Below, piece after piece: positions 46,719-56,219 of a DNA stretch of 58,780 nt. Under the pieces are notes generated by a model. That model was given only the letters and a program-made list of their open reading frames with translations, was not told the origin of the DNA and ran no database searches. Location of the stretch: NCBI GenBank assembly GCA_028248455.1, contig JAOKHV010000010.1, forward strand, positions 1-58,780. The letters are read 5' to 3'. The position numbers and the translations under genes were made by a program. The first letter of the stretch is position 1; every line of letters starts with the position of its first letter. The stretch is from Ascidiaceihabitans sp. (GTDB lineage Bacteria; Pseudomonadota; Alphaproteobacteria; Rhodobacterales; Rhodobacteraceae).

Positions 46719-48029
46719 TTAAGACTTCGGGCGATTGTCCAATATACGTACCGCTTTGCCTTCGGAGCGTGCGACACGCCCAGCATTCAAAACGTCGATC
46801 TTAACGCTGATACCAACAGACTGTTTGATTGCAGAAGCTAAGGCACGACCAGCGGTTTCGCGAGCCTCTCGCCCTAGCGCAGAATCTGCGACTTCTGTCA
46901 CAATACGCATTTGATCCATGCGGTCAGGTTTGCTTAGTTCAATCTGAAAATGTGGGGCAAGGCCAGGCGTCGCCATCAAGGCTTCTTCGATTTGCGTCGG
47001 GAACACGTTCACCCCTCGCAAGATAATCATATCATCGGAACGGCCCGTTACCTTTTCCATCCGCCGCATGCTGCGCGCAGTTCCTTCTAGGAGTCGGGTC
47101 AAGTCACGTGTTCGGTATCGGATGATTGGGAATGCTTCTTTGGTCAATGAGGTGAAAACCAGCTCACCCTGCTCGCCGTCTTCGACAAGCTCACCTGTCT
47201 CTGGGTTGATAATCTCAGGATAAAAGTGATCTTCCCAAATGTGTAAGCCGTCTTTAGTTTCGACGCATTCGTTCGCGACGCCGGGGCCCATGATTTCGCT
47301 TAACCCATAGATGTCGACCGCGTGCATATCAAAGGCCTGTTCGATCTCGTGGCGCATCGCGTTGGTCCATGGTTCGGCGCCAAAGATGCCAACATCCAAA
47401 GAGCAATCGCGTGGATCCAAACCTTGGGCTGCGAATTCATCCAAAATAGAAAGGGCGTAGGACGGAGTGACCGTTATTCCGTTTGGCTTAAAATCATTTA
47501 TCAAGCGCACTTGGCGTGGTGTCATACCTCCTGAAATTGGAACGGTGCTGAGACCTAGGGCGTCAGCACCCAAATGGATGCCCAATCCGCCAGTAAACAA
47601 CCCATACCCATATGCGTTATGCAGCATATCACCAGGTTTCAGACCTGACGCACGCAATGAACGCGCAACGACTGAACCCCAAACATCAAGGTCATTTTGT
47701 GTGTAGCCAACAACCGTTGGCTGGCCTGTTGTGCCCGATGAGGCGTGGATGCGTGCAACTTGCTCGCGTGGCACAGCAAACATTCCGAAAGGGTAATTGG
47801 CGCGTAGATCCTGTTTTACGGTGAACGGAAATTTTGAAAGATCACTTGGCGATTTTAGATCGTCAGGATGCACACCCGCATCATCAAATGATGTTTTGTA
47901 AAATGACACGTTTTCATAGGCATGGCGCAGCGACCATTTTAAGCGCTCGAGTTGAAGTGTCTCGATCTCATCACGGCTGGCGATTTCAATGGGATCAAGT
48001 GACGATTTGGTAGGTGTTAGGTCTTTCAT
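46719..48029 (-). CDS. paaK: Phenylacetate-CoA ligase
   Basis: The 436-aa adenylate-forming enzyme makes phenylacetyl-CoA from phenylacetate, CoA and ATP. The AMP-binding loop HASSGTTGQPTVVGYT is at about residue 95, followed by YGYGLFTGGLGIHLGADALG, and the C-terminal domain has GRSDDMIILRGVNVFPTQIE. The ATG at 48029 overlaps the TGA of the upstream paaI (TGATG). The rest of the phenylacetate pathway (epoxidase, ring-opening) is not in this window, so this may be a partial or separate locus. Confidence 0.93.
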   Translation of the reverse strand: MKDLTPTKSSLDPIEIASRDEIETLQLERLKWSLRHAYENVSFYKTSFDDAGVHPDDLKSPSDLSKFPFTVKQDLRANYPFGMFAVPREQVARIHASSGTTGQPTVVGYTQNDLDVWGSVVARSLRASGLKPGDMLHNAYGYGLFTGGLGIHLGADALGLSTVPISGGMTPRQVRLINDFKPNGITVTPSYALSILDEFAAQGLDPRDCSLDVGIFGAEPWTNAMRHEIEQAFDMHAVDIYGLSEIMGPGVANECVETKDGLHIWEDHFYPEIINPETGELVEDGEQGELVFTSLTKEAFPIIRYRTRDLTRLLEGTARSMRRMEKVTGRSDDMIILRGVNVFPTQIEEALMATPGLAPHFQIELSKPDRMDQMRIVTEVADSALGREARETAGRALASAIKQSVGISVKIDVLNAGRVARSEGKAVRILDNRPKS

Positions 48030-48478
48030 CAAATGTCTCTGTTGCTATCTGCGGGCTCGGGGAAATGTTGCCCCCTTATTGTGCGGGAAAGGCCGTGAAA
48101 TAACGCAACTGTGCGGCCTGCTTCGCCCGTAACAACAACGTTGTATGTGCCTGAACGACCTGTTTTTGACGTTTCAGTTGCTGTGGCGATTAGGCGTTCA
48201 CCAAGTTTACCTGCTTGAACATATGTTATTTGGTTTTGCTGAGCGACTGTAAGTTGGTTGTAAGTGTTGCAGGCAAAAGCAAAGGCACTGTCGGCAAGAG
48301 TGAAGATATATCCTCCATGACAAATACCGTGACCGTTTAGCATATGTGGTTGGACATCCATCGACATGGTAGCGGTACCAACATCTACATGATCAATTGC
48401 CATCTTTAACCCTTGGGTGGTGGCATCTTGCGCATACATCAGTTCTGCACATTTCTTGGCGCGGTCTTGTGAGGTCAA
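48029..48478 (-). CDS. paaI: Hydroxyphenylacetyl-CoA thioesterase
   Basis: The 149-aa hotdog-fold thioesterase has the PaaI signature GHGICHGGYIFTLADSAFAFA (about residues 49-70) and FHGLSRTIR near the end. It is thought to rescue CoA from stalled phenylacetate intermediates. No ATG is suitable: the TTG at 48478 has AGGAG seven bases upstream, so a TTG start is likely. Its stop overlaps the paaK start, forming a two-gene operon. Confidence 0.9.
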   Translation of the reverse strand: MTSQDRAKKCAELMYAQDATTQGLKMAIDHVDVGTATMSMDVQPHMLNGHGICHGGYIFTLADSAFAFACNTYNQLTVAQQNQITYVQAGKLGERLIATATETSKTGRSGTYNVVVTGEAGRTVALFHGLSRTIRGQHFPEPADSNRDI

Positions 48479-48604
48479 TGTCTGCTCCTGCAGGTCATGT
48501 TTCCATTTTGGATAGTTTGCGCGGAATTTGTAACGTATTCAAGTGTGGATAATTGAACGATCTGATTCCCTTGATTTGAAATCGAAATAACGCAAGTGTA
48601 GGCT

Positions 48605-48949
48605 ATGGCTACACAGAACTCCTCTCCGCATCTGCGAGAAATTCCTCCTCCGCAGGTTTCGTTTCACCGGACCGAGCTTGCTCCGATCCTATCCTTGTAT
48701 GGGCGGATGGTGGCTGCAGGAGAGTGGCGGGACTATGGCATTTCTTCATTGCGCGAAATTGCCGTGTTTTCGATCTTTCGGCGTACCGCTGAGAATCCTA
48801 TGTACCGGATCGAGAAACGGCCAAAGCTTCGCGACAAACAAGGGATGTTCGCAGTCATCGGGATGGATGGTCAGGTTCTGCGTCGCGGCCAAGATCTGAA
48901 AACAGTTTTGCGTGTGTTAGAGCGTAAGTTAATTCGCTCAGTTGACTGA
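48605..48949 (+). CDS. DUF2794 family protein
   Basis: The 114-aa protein matches DUF2794, a small family largely found in alphaproteobacteria: VSFHRTELAPILSLYGRMVAAGEWRDY in the N-half and MYRIEKRPKLRDKQGMFAVIG in the middle. It has no signal peptide. Its function is unknown. It is divergent from paaI and overlaps the end of the convergent NlpC/P60 gene by 12 bases. Confidence 0.9.
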   Translation: MATQNSSPHLREIPPPQVSFHRTELAPILSLYGRMVAAGEWRDYGISSLREIAVFSIFRRTAENPMYRIEKRPKLRDKQGMFAVIGMDGQVLRRGQDLKTVLRVLERKLIRSVD

Positions 48950-49732
48950 AAATAGCCGTTTGTGTGCGGTGATGTCACCGTCCCCTTGGTCTTTGATCCG
49001 TTTGATTGCAGCATGAAGTGGTTCGTAAACGCATGCCATATGAAACGCATTTGCATGGATTAAGGTGTCAGCATCTACTGCAAGTGCAATGTGCCCTTTC
49101 CAAAATATAAAGTCGCCGGATTCCATGCGAGAATTGGGTGATACGGTTTTTCCTAATTGCTTTTCTTGCTGATCACTGTCCCCAGGGCAGGGAATGCCAC
49201 TTGCCGTAAGTGCGACTTGTACCAAGCCAGAACAATCAATGCCGGTGTTAGAGTTGCCGCCCCATAGATAGGGTATGCCCAAAAACAGCTTAGCGGTTTC
49301 AACATATGCCGTATCTCTGTCTTCGACTTTGCGAAGATGTTGTTTTGGAATGTAGCCATATTCTGTCTTTGCAAACTTCACTGTCTCTTCCGTAACCCTT
49401 ACCAAAGAACCATGACTTAAAGAGATGCGATTAGCCGATTGCATATTGGCTTCGCTGTAAGTATGGCTTGCCAACGCGCTAATGCGGTGTGTCGTAGGAT
49501 GGTCGGCGCATAAGTGACTACTGTTTATAAAGCCTACGTAGTTATCCTTTTCCATAACAACGTAGGAATGCCCATCCACGCTTCCCAAGATGGTTACTCG
49601 CTCTCCAAGCAACACTTGACGATCACGCTTGTGCCCAGCGTGCCTATTTAGATCAGAAACGGGTACAGATACCCTCGCTGGTGTTCTTTTGGAAATAATA
49701 TTTGGGTCTGGCGTGGAGCGTGGATCAGTCAT
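48938..49732 (-). CDS. NlpC/P60 peptidase with SH3-like N-terminal domains
   Basis: The 264-aa protein has N-terminal SH3-like domains (about residues 20-140, RQVLLGERVTILG and HGSLVRVTEETVKFAKTEYGYI) and a C-terminal NlpC/P60 domain with the catalytic Cys in GIDCSGLVQVAL (about 167) and His in WKGHIALAVD. This suggests a cell-wall peptidase acting on gamma-D-glutamyl linkages. No signal peptide is visible, so it may act on imported murein peptides in the cytoplasm, which fits the neighbouring aminopeptidase. ATG at 49732 is taken, overlapping the upstream gene's stop region. Confidence 0.88.
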   Translation of the reverse strand: MTDPRSTPDPNIISKRTPARVSVPVSDLNRHAGHKRDRQVLLGERVTILGSVDGHSYVVMEKDNYVGFINSSHLCADHPTTHRISALASHTYSEANMQSANRISLSHGSLVRVTEETVKFAKTEYGYIPKQHLRKVEDRDTAYVETAKLFLGIPYLWGGNSNTGIDCSGLVQVALTASGIPCPGDSDQQEKQLGKTVSPNSRMESGDFIFWKGHIALAVDADTLIHANAFHMACVYEPLHAAIKRIKDQGDGDITAHKRLFSVN

Positions 49733-49734
49733 CG

Positions 49735-51114
49735 TCAAAGTGCCGTTTTGAGCGTTTCAAACAATGCACGAGTTGCCTGGCCAACGCCGCCTTTTGCACG
49801 TGCCGGCGCAGCGTTGGGCTGCCAGCCATAGATGTCAAAATGCATGTAACGTGGTGTTTCGGTCACAAAACGGCGTAGAAACAGCGCTGCGGTTATACAT
49901 CCGGCAAACCCTCCCTTTGGTGCATTGTCAAGGTCGGCAATGCCAGGTTCAATCATTGCTTCATATGGTTCATGGAAGGGTAAGCGCCAAACAGGATCGG
50001 CATGAGTTTCTGCTGCGGCTTCAAGGGCATTCGCCAGTTTTGAGTTGTTTGTAAAGTAAGGGGCCAAGTCTGGTCCAACGGCAACACGGGCAGCGCCAGT
50101 AAGTGTCGCCATTGAGATGATTAGATCAGGATTTTCTTCATCAGCGAGTGCCAGCGCGTCAGCTAAAACCAAACGTCCCTCAGCGTCGGTGTTGTTGATT
50201 TCGACGGTTAGACCTTTTCGCGAAGTTAGAATATCTTGAGGTCGAAATGCATTGGCGGAGATTGAGTTTTCAACAGCTGGAATAAGTACGCGCAATTGCA
50301 TCGTTTGATCGGTCGCCATGATCATACGCGCTAAACCTAGCACGGCAGCAGACCCACCCATATCTTTCTTCATCAGGCCCATTGAGCCACCGGGTTTGAT
50401 ATTTAGGCCACCAGTATCGAAACAAACGCCTTTTCCGACTAAGGTAAGTGTCGGCCCCTTACTTCCCCAGCGCATATCAATCAAACGTGGCGCGCGATCT
50501 GCAGCACGACCAACCGTGTGAATCATTGGCAAGTTTTGGGTTAACAAGTCGTCGCCTACAATAACGTCAATGGATGCGCCGAATTCTTGGGCTAGTGTAC
50601 GTACGGCCTGCTCTAGTTGCGGCGGCCCCATGTCTGAGGCGGGGGTGTTAATCAGGTTCCTTGTCAAAGCTTCGCTTTGTGCCAGCGCTGTGATTTCTTC
50701 AGCATCCACGCCTTCGGGAGTTACAAGTTGCGCTTTCATTGCAGGGACTGACTTGTAGCGGTCGAACCGATAAGATTGTAATAACCATCCAAGTGCCTCG
50801 TGGGCTAGGTTTGCATCAGCAATACCAGACGCGATGTGGTATGTTCCTCCGGGTAACTTTCCTGCAGCACCTGCCAAATGAAAACGACCACGCTTGCGGG
50901 TTGCGGAGTTCCCGTAACCCGCTAAGGCCATCAATGGGCTACCGTCGGATGATGGTACAACCAATGCCTGATGCAAACCGGCATTAAACCCGTTCGCCAC
51001 CACCCATGCTTGTGTCATTGGCGTTTGCTGCGATGTCCAAGTGTCAAGATTATTTTGGTCAATGACGTGGACTGGAATTGAAGTGGACGTAGCAGCAGCG
51101 AATTGAACAGACAT
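49735..51114 (-). CDS. Leucyl aminopeptidase family protein (M17)
   Basis: The 459-aa protein has the M17 metal-binding motifs: VGKGVCFDTGGLNIKPG, KKDMGGSAAVLGLA and the signature NTDAEGRLVLADAL. It removes N-terminal residues from peptides with two metal ions. The N-terminal domain is shorter than in PepA, as in the PepB-like branch. The ATG at 51114 is clear. The NlpC/P60 peptidase gene follows with stop-start overlap, so the pair may recycle murein or other peptides. Confidence 0.92.
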   Translation of the reverse strand: MSVQFAAATSTSIPVHVIDQNNLDTWTSQQTPMTQAWVVANGFNAGLHQALVVPSSDGSPLMALAGYGNSATRKRGRFHLAGAAGKLPGGTYHIASGIADANLAHEALGWLLQSYRFDRYKSVPAMKAQLVTPEGVDAEEITALAQSEALTRNLINTPASDMGPPQLEQAVRTLAQEFGASIDVIVGDDLLTQNLPMIHTVGRAADRAPRLIDMRWGSKGPTLTLVGKGVCFDTGGLNIKPGGSMGLMKKDMGGSAAVLGLARMIMATDQTMQLRVLIPAVENSISANAFRPQDILTSRKGLTVEINNTDAEGRLVLADALALADEENPDLIISMATLTGAARVAVGPDLAPYFTNNSKLANALEAAAETHADPVWRLPFHEPYEAMIEPGIADLDNAPKGGFAGCITAALFLRRFVTETPRYMHFDIYGWQPNAAPARAKGGVGQATRALFETLKTAL

Positions 51115-51409
51115 TGGGCACCTTTCAAGGTCAATTTTAACCTAGCCTAACGGCTGTAATATTCGCTGCAAGCAGGTTCAGATGATGCTGTCCTGTGAAT
51201 CCCACATTGTGGACAAAGATTTCTCACCAATCCGCAACAATCGGGCCAATGTGAATGCAAGCGCGGTTGCATCCACGTTATCGATACAGGCAGTGACATG
51301 CCCCACGACCACGGAAACGTCGGACATTCCGATTTGATCTTTTCCCCTCGAATTCGTCGCGGATACGGGCTATTTACGGTGAAAGTTCTTTTGAAGTTGG
51401 GAAAATAAA

Positions 51410-52060
51410 ATGGATCAAGCGAAACCATTGCCGTCATATCTGTTACAGCGTTACCATGGTTGGAAGGCGACAACCTATTCTGAGAACCAAGCATGGTATC
51501 GCCGTCTAGCGTCCGAGGGTCAGCGCCCCCGAGCAATGGTGATCTCGTGCTGTGACAGCCGTGTTCATGTGACATCTATTTTCGGCGCGGATCAGGGTGA
51601 GTTCTTTATCCACCGTAATATCGCAAACTTGGTCCCACCTTTTGAGCCTGATGGCGATTATCACGGGACCAGCGCTGCAATCGAATATGCTGTAACTGCG
51701 TTGAATGTGGCCCATTTGATTGTTCTTGGGCATTCAAATTGTGGTGGTGTTCAGGGCTGTATCGACATGTGCAAAGGCAATGCGCCTGAGCTGGAAGAAA
51801 AGGCAAGTTTTGTGGGTCGTTGGATGGATATTCTGCGCCCTAAATACGGACTGGTTGCGGATGAAACTGATCCAGAAGAACAAGCGCGCCAGTTGGAAAA
51901 ATACTCTGTTGTAACATCCTTAGAAAATCTAATGACTTTCCCGTTCATCAAAGAACGCGTCGATCAAGGCGTTTTGTCGATGCATGGACTTTGGACAGAT
52001 ATCGGCGAAGGTGGATTAGAATCTTACAACCCTACCGTCAAAGAATTTCAGGCTGTTTAG
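51410..52060 (+). CDS. Beta-class carbonic anhydrase
   Basis: The 216-aa enzyme hydrates CO2 to bicarbonate. The zinc ligands are in place: Cys47 in ISCCDSRVHV (with Asp49 and Arg51 of the active-site dyad), and His108 and Cys111 in GHSNCGGVQG. The length and the C-terminal LHGLWTDIGEGGLESY are typical of the beta class. The 295 bases upstream (51115-51409) hold no gene I can support. A perfect 9-bp terminator hairpin follows. Confidence 0.94.
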   Translation: MDQAKPLPSYLLQRYHGWKATTYSENQAWYRRLASEGQRPRAMVISCCDSRVHVTSIFGADQGEFFIHRNIANLVPPFEPDGDYHGTSAAIEYAVTALNVAHLIVLGHSNCGGVQGCIDMCKGNAPELEEKASFVGRWMDILRPKYGLVADETDPEEQARQLEKYSVVTSLENLMTFPFIKERVDQGVLSMHGLWTDIGEGGLESYNPTVKEFQAV

Positions 52061-52065
52061 AAAAT

Positions 52066-52093
52066 AAGCCCCACTTTATATGTGGGGCTTTCG
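52066..52093 (+). terminator. Intrinsic terminator after carbonic anhydrase
   Basis: AAGCCCCAC (52066-52074) pairs perfectly with GTGGGGCTT (52082-52090) around a 7-base loop, five bases beyond the stop. The T-run after it is short. Confidence 0.75.
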
Positions 52094-52099
52094 TTCGAC

Positions 52100-53729
52100 T
52101 CAAAGAAGGACGATCCCTTCAGGCCATGTGATCTTTGTCTTTAGGTTCACAGATTGTGTGGTGCCTGACTTGATATCCAAATCGCAATGCAACACGCCGC
52201 GCATATCTCCATAATCTGTTGCAGTTGGACGAGGGGATGCTGACCAATCGATGATCAGATCCTCTTGTTCTGCGTAAGGTACGCGATCTAACAAGGTGAC
52301 GTTCCGATTGTCCCCAGTCAATTTTCCACATCAATGCGCACAGTTTCTGTGTTTTTGTTAAAACGTGTGATGATTACGCGGTCGCCTTCGTTTCGATCCA
52401 ATGTAGTACGCGTCAAGCGCAAGCCATGTATTGGCCCAAATCCCAATTCTGTTTCCGCTCCGGGTACGATTTGGTTCACGTATGAATCAGAAATTAACCG
52501 ACCATCGACATATAAGCTCGCTTCAGCTGGTAAAATGCGTTCGCCACTGGCGTTGGTAAATATCTCCATGCGATAGCGGTTGTGTTGTTAAGCGGCACGG
52601 CGCGGGCTTCGATTTCTGCATCAAAATCTAGCGTCCCCAATGCGACACGGGTGAAATCGCCAGTGCTGTCCAGGGATATGGCGTACTCAAAATTATATTG
52701 TGCGGCTATCCCTGAAAGATCAGCAACACCACCAGAGGATTCTTCTATTATAGCAGGCGCTTCGAGGATCATATCGGCTTTTGCGTATAAAGAATGAACT
52801 CGTGAGCTCAATTGGCGTTTCGCCATCAAATCTGGATCTTAAATTCGCATAGGCTGTGGGAAGATACGTGAAGGTTCTGAGCGTTCTTTTAACCTGACTG
52901 TAGAAAGAGTCAGGTTGACATCATTCCATCGCTCACCAGATTGTTGAAGCAGCAAGGCACCACGTTCTACGACCAGCTTGGGATCATCTTCGGTAGTTAG
53001 GCGCATATCATAAACAGGGCGCCATGCTGCGTCACGTACAAGGTATTTGATGGAGATGCTGCTCCTGGTGGCGACAGGCACTGAGACGGTTAAGGTGAGT
53101 TGCGCGAACCTATCTGTTGGGGGCAAGAGAGCGTCGAGTACTCGCTGTGCTGCAGCAACAGCCTTCTGTAACTCAGGAAAGTTCTTCCTGAGTTTACGTT
53201 CAGCATTTTCAGCGTCTTGAATTGCAAGGTTAGCACTTGGGGTTTCTTCGGAAATCATTTGCGAAAGATCACGCAGGGTGTCGATACCATCTGGCAAGGT
53301 ATCGCTATTGGACAATGATTTTAAGAATTCAAGTTGGGCATTGGCGGCTGTGATTTCCAACTGTTTTTTGGAAATTTCATCCTCCAATGCTGTAACCGCA
53401 TCTTGTGCGGTTTCTATGGCTGCTTTTGCGACTGCGTACTCTTCTGTCTCAGGTTCAAGTTGTGCGATTGAGTTGTTGTTTTGCCAATTCTCAGCGATCA
53501 ATGTGGCTCCAGAAAGGGTGACCGTCGGAGTGTCGGTTCCGCCATTGTTGGGCCGCATGTCTGTAATGACGATCTCATGTATACCAGCGGGCAGGTCAAT
53601 CTGACCCGTGCGTGTCACTTCGGCCCCTTGCGTGAAAACGGTGACATCTGTTGGCGCAATCCGCCCCACGATTGTGTCTGCGAAAACGAAAGACGGAGAT
53701 ACAGCCAATAAAAGTGCAGAAAAACGCAT
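52100..53729 (-). pseudogene. DUF4139 (mucoidy inhibitor A-like) gene with three lesions
   Basis: The minus strand encodes one exported protein of about 540 aa in pieces. The first 296 codons (53729 to 52839) have a signal peptide, a beta domain with FTQGAEVTRTG, a coiled coil, and the DUF4139 start VRDAAWRPVYDMRLTTE. A TAA at 52839 breaks the frame, which then stays open to 52494. A frameshift near 52570 leads to a second frame (FTNASGERILPAEASLYVDG) ending in TGA at 52318. A further shift there restores LLDRVPYAEQEDLIIDW to a stop at 52100. The joined segments follow family order. Three lesions make a functional product unlikely. Confidence 0.87.
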
Positions 53730-53801
53730 AATGGTAAAAACCTTTGTTCATCAATGGGAGCACGATCTGTGCTGTCATACCCAAGATAAAAGGCGACTAA
53801 A

Positions 53802-53830
53802 AGAAAAGGGGCACCGCGAGGTACCCCTTT
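53802..53830 (-). terminator. Intrinsic terminator after asd
   Basis: Read on the minus strand, GGGGTACC pairs with GGTGCCCC (53808-53827) through one G-T wobble around a 4-base loop, and TTTTCTTTT follows. It lies about 25 bases beyond the asd stop and separates it from the broken DUF4139 gene. Confidence 0.75.
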
Positions 53831-53853
53831 AAATAGTCTCTTTTCGGCGGAAG

Positions 53854-54876
53854 TTAGCCTTTTTTCAACACACGCGTGCCCAACGTCTCTGCAATCTGAA
53901 CTGCGTTTAATGCAGCGCCTTTGCGCAAGTTGTCCGAAACGCACCATAGGTTTAGGCCATTATCGATTGTGCTGTCCTGACGGATGCGGCTGATGAATGT
54001 TGCGTAATCGCCAACGCATTCAACGGGTGTGACATAGCCACCGTCTTCACGTTTATCGATCACCATGACGCCAGGTGCTTCGCGCAAGATGTCGCGTGCT
54101 TCGTCTTCATCAAGGAACTCTTCGAATTCGATGTTGATCGCTTCGGAGTGGCCAACGAACACAGGCACACGCACGCAGGTCGCTGTGACCTTGATGCTTG
54201 TATCGATGATCTTTTTGGTTTCAACGACCATTTTCCACTCTTCTTTCGTGGTACCGTCTTCCATGAAAACGTCGATGTGCGGGATCACGTTAAAAGCGAT
54301 TTGCTTTGTGAACTGTTTTGCAGGCTTTTCGTCTACTGGGTTATAGATTGACTTTGTTTGATCCCACAGCTCATCAATGCCGCCTTTGCCAGAGCCGGAA
54401 ACGGACTGGTAGGTAGACACAACAACGCGTTTGATTTTTGCGCGATCATGCAATGGCTTCAGTGCAACAACCATCTGAGCGGTTGAACAGTTGGGGTTCG
54501 CGATGATGTTTTTCTTGTGGTAATCAAGAACGGCTTCTGGGTTCACCTCTGGCACAACCAACGGAACGTCGGGGTCGTAGCGGTAAAGTGAAGAGTTATC
54601 GATTACGATACAGCCAGACGCCGCCGCAGTTGGCGCGTACTTTTTCGTAGCCTCAGAACCGACGGCGAACAAAGCGATGTCCCAGCCCGTGAAATCAAAA
54701 GTATCTAGGTCCTTCGTCTTAAGTGTCTTATCACCAAACGAAACTTCCGTTCCCAATGAATTGCGTGACGCAAGCACGGCAAGTTCATCAACTGGGAACT
54801 GACGTTCGTCCAGAATGTTTAGCATTTCGCGGCCCACATTTCCTGTGGCCCCCACTACGACAAGGCGGTAACCCAT
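53854..54876 (-). CDS. asd: Aspartate-semialdehyde dehydrogenase
   Basis: The 340-aa enzyme reduces aspartyl phosphate to aspartate semialdehyde for lysine, methionine, threonine and diaminopimelate synthesis. It starts with VVVGATGNVGREMLNIL (NADP motif), the catalytic Cys is in IANPNCSTAQMV (Cys130), and the SVSGSGKGGIDEL and CVRVPVFVGHSEAINIE segments with the active His are present. The length is typical. A GC-rich hairpin lies upstream and an intrinsic terminator downstream. Confidence 0.97.
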   Translation of the reverse strand: MGYRLVVVGATGNVGREMLNILDERQFPVDELAVLASRNSLGTEVSFGDKTLKTKDLDTFDFTGWDIALFAVGSEATKKYAPTAAASGCIVIDNSSLYRYDPDVPLVVPEVNPEAVLDYHKKNIIANPNCSTAQMVVALKPLHDRAKIKRVVVSTYQSVSGSGKGGIDELWDQTKSIYNPVDEKPAKQFTKQIAFNVIPHIDVFMEDGTTKEEWKMVVETKKIIDTSIKVTATCVRVPVFVGHSEAINIEFEEFLDEDEARDILREAPGVMVIDKREDGGYVTPVECVGDYATFISRIRQDSTIDNGLNLWCVSDNLRKGAALNAVQIAETLGTRVLKKG

Positions 54877-54908
54877 CTTTTGATCTCCAATATGTGTGAT
54901 GATGGTCC

Positions 54909-54947
54909 GCGCCCCCTACACCCGAATCTGCTTGGGGGGAAGGGGGC
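54909..54947. other. GC-rich hairpin upstream of asd
   Basis: CGCCCCCT (54909-54916) pairs with AGGGGGCG (54940-54947) over eight positions with a 23-base loop that itself contains a G-run. It lies between the MFS gene stop (54982) and the asd start (54876) on the transcribed minus strand. It could end the MFS transcript or shape the asd leader. Confidence 0.4.
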
Positions 54948-54981
54948 GAGGGGCATTGCAGTAACGACGCGTCGATTTATC

Positions 54982-56154
54982 CTAGTCAGTGTTGTCTTGT
55001 GAGAACAGGTAGAGCGATAGACCTGTGATCAACATCACCGCAAACAATAGGAATACGGCGGCAAATGGTGCGGCTATATCGGTGCCTTGATATGAATCGT
55101 GCAATGGTCGTGCGACCATTTGGGCAAGACCCACGCCACCAATGCTGAACATGTTCAACAAGGTCACGCCGCGTCCCGTTAAGTGTGCAGGAAAGAAACC
55201 TTTGCCGTGGGCAATTACAACTGGAAAAGTTGCACCAAAGAAGCCAACGCCGCACAGCATAATAATTGTCACGATGTATGAAGATGCACCAAAGCCATAT
55301 AGCCCAAGCAAGCAGCTCAAGGTAAGGATATTGCCGCCAAATACGACCCACTTTCGTGTTCCAAACCAACGATCAAGCGGACCATACAGAAAGACGCCAC
55401 CGATCATTGCGATTCCCATTATCAACGCCGCAGTCCCGATTTCGCTGCTCGAAAGTCCATGAACCTCATTAAGGTATGGTCCCATCCATGCACCGCGAAT
55501 TGCAGCTGCAGGTACATAACCCACGATTGCTATCGGTGCGATCAGCCATAGTGCTGGGATGCGCAATACATCCAATAGTGATCCTTTTGTTTCGCTCACG
55601 GCTTTTTTAGGGTCCTTAACGGTGACCTGAACGCCAACCGCAATGATTGCGCAAAGGACGGCAAGGCACACCATGGTGGCTCTCCAGCCAATCATCGTTT
55701 CAGCAAATGCCATTGGGTATGAGGCGAGCAGGTTACCGAAGGTGCCGACGCCAATCATTGATGCTGCTAGCGTCGCGAACTGGATCGGTGGAAATTCACG
55801 CGCAAAGATATAATAAGCTGCCATTAGTACAGGGGCACAGCCTGCGCCGATCAGCATCATTGCGATATTAACATGAAACGCAGAAGTCGCGACCGCGAAT
55901 AGCAACGACCCACCAGTACCACCAACAAGAAGCAAAACTGAGGCTGTTCGTTTTGGGCCTAATGTATCTAGGGACCATCCCACAGGAATTTGCATTGCGG
56001 CAAAGCTGATGAACCAAAGCCCACTTGCAGTGGCCAGTGCCTCTGCACCAATCCCAAGCTCGGTTTCCAGCGGAACACTGATGACAGCCAAGAAGGCGCG
56101 AAAGAATTGGCTGAGGACATAGGCCAGTGCCAATAGAAGCAATCCAAGATACAT
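54982..56154 (-). CDS. MFS transporter
   Basis: The 390-aa protein has about 12 membrane helices. The N-half shows YVLSQFFRAFLAVI, ASGLWFISFAAMQIPVGWSLDTLGPKRT (the conserved loop of major facilitators), and the second half GGVFLYGPLDRWFGTRKWVV. It is of the drug/organic-acid carrier type; the substrate is unknown. It is followed by asd on the same strand after about 105 bases containing a GC-rich hairpin. Confidence 0.87.
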   Translation of the reverse strand: MYLGLLLLALAYVLSQFFRAFLAVISVPLETELGIGAEALATASGLWFISFAAMQIPVGWSLDTLGPKRTASVLLLVGGTGGSLLFAVATSAFHVNIAMMLIGAGCAPVLMAAYYIFAREFPPIQFATLAASMIGVGTFGNLLASYPMAFAETMIGWRATMVCLAVLCAIIAVGVQVTVKDPKKAVSETKGSLLDVLRIPALWLIAPIAIVGYVPAAAIRGAWMGPYLNEVHGLSSSEIGTAALIMGIAMIGGVFLYGPLDRWFGTRKWVVFGGNILTLSCLLGLYGFGASSYIVTIIMLCGVGFFGATFPVVIAHGKGFFPAHLTGRGVTLLNMFSIGGVGLAQMVARPLHDSYQGTDIAAPFAAVFLLFAVMLITGLSLYLFSQDNTD

Positions 56155-56219
56155 AGTTTAGGTCTTTCTAAATGCGCATGGGCTGTTTGGGAAATAGAGA
56201 CAGTTCAGTGACCTGAATT

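Noticed and set aside
51147-51575. Minus-strand 142-aa frame upstream of the carbonic anhydrase
   Set aside because: It overlaps the start of carbonic anhydrase, has no domain or start signal, and its residues look like an antisense reading.
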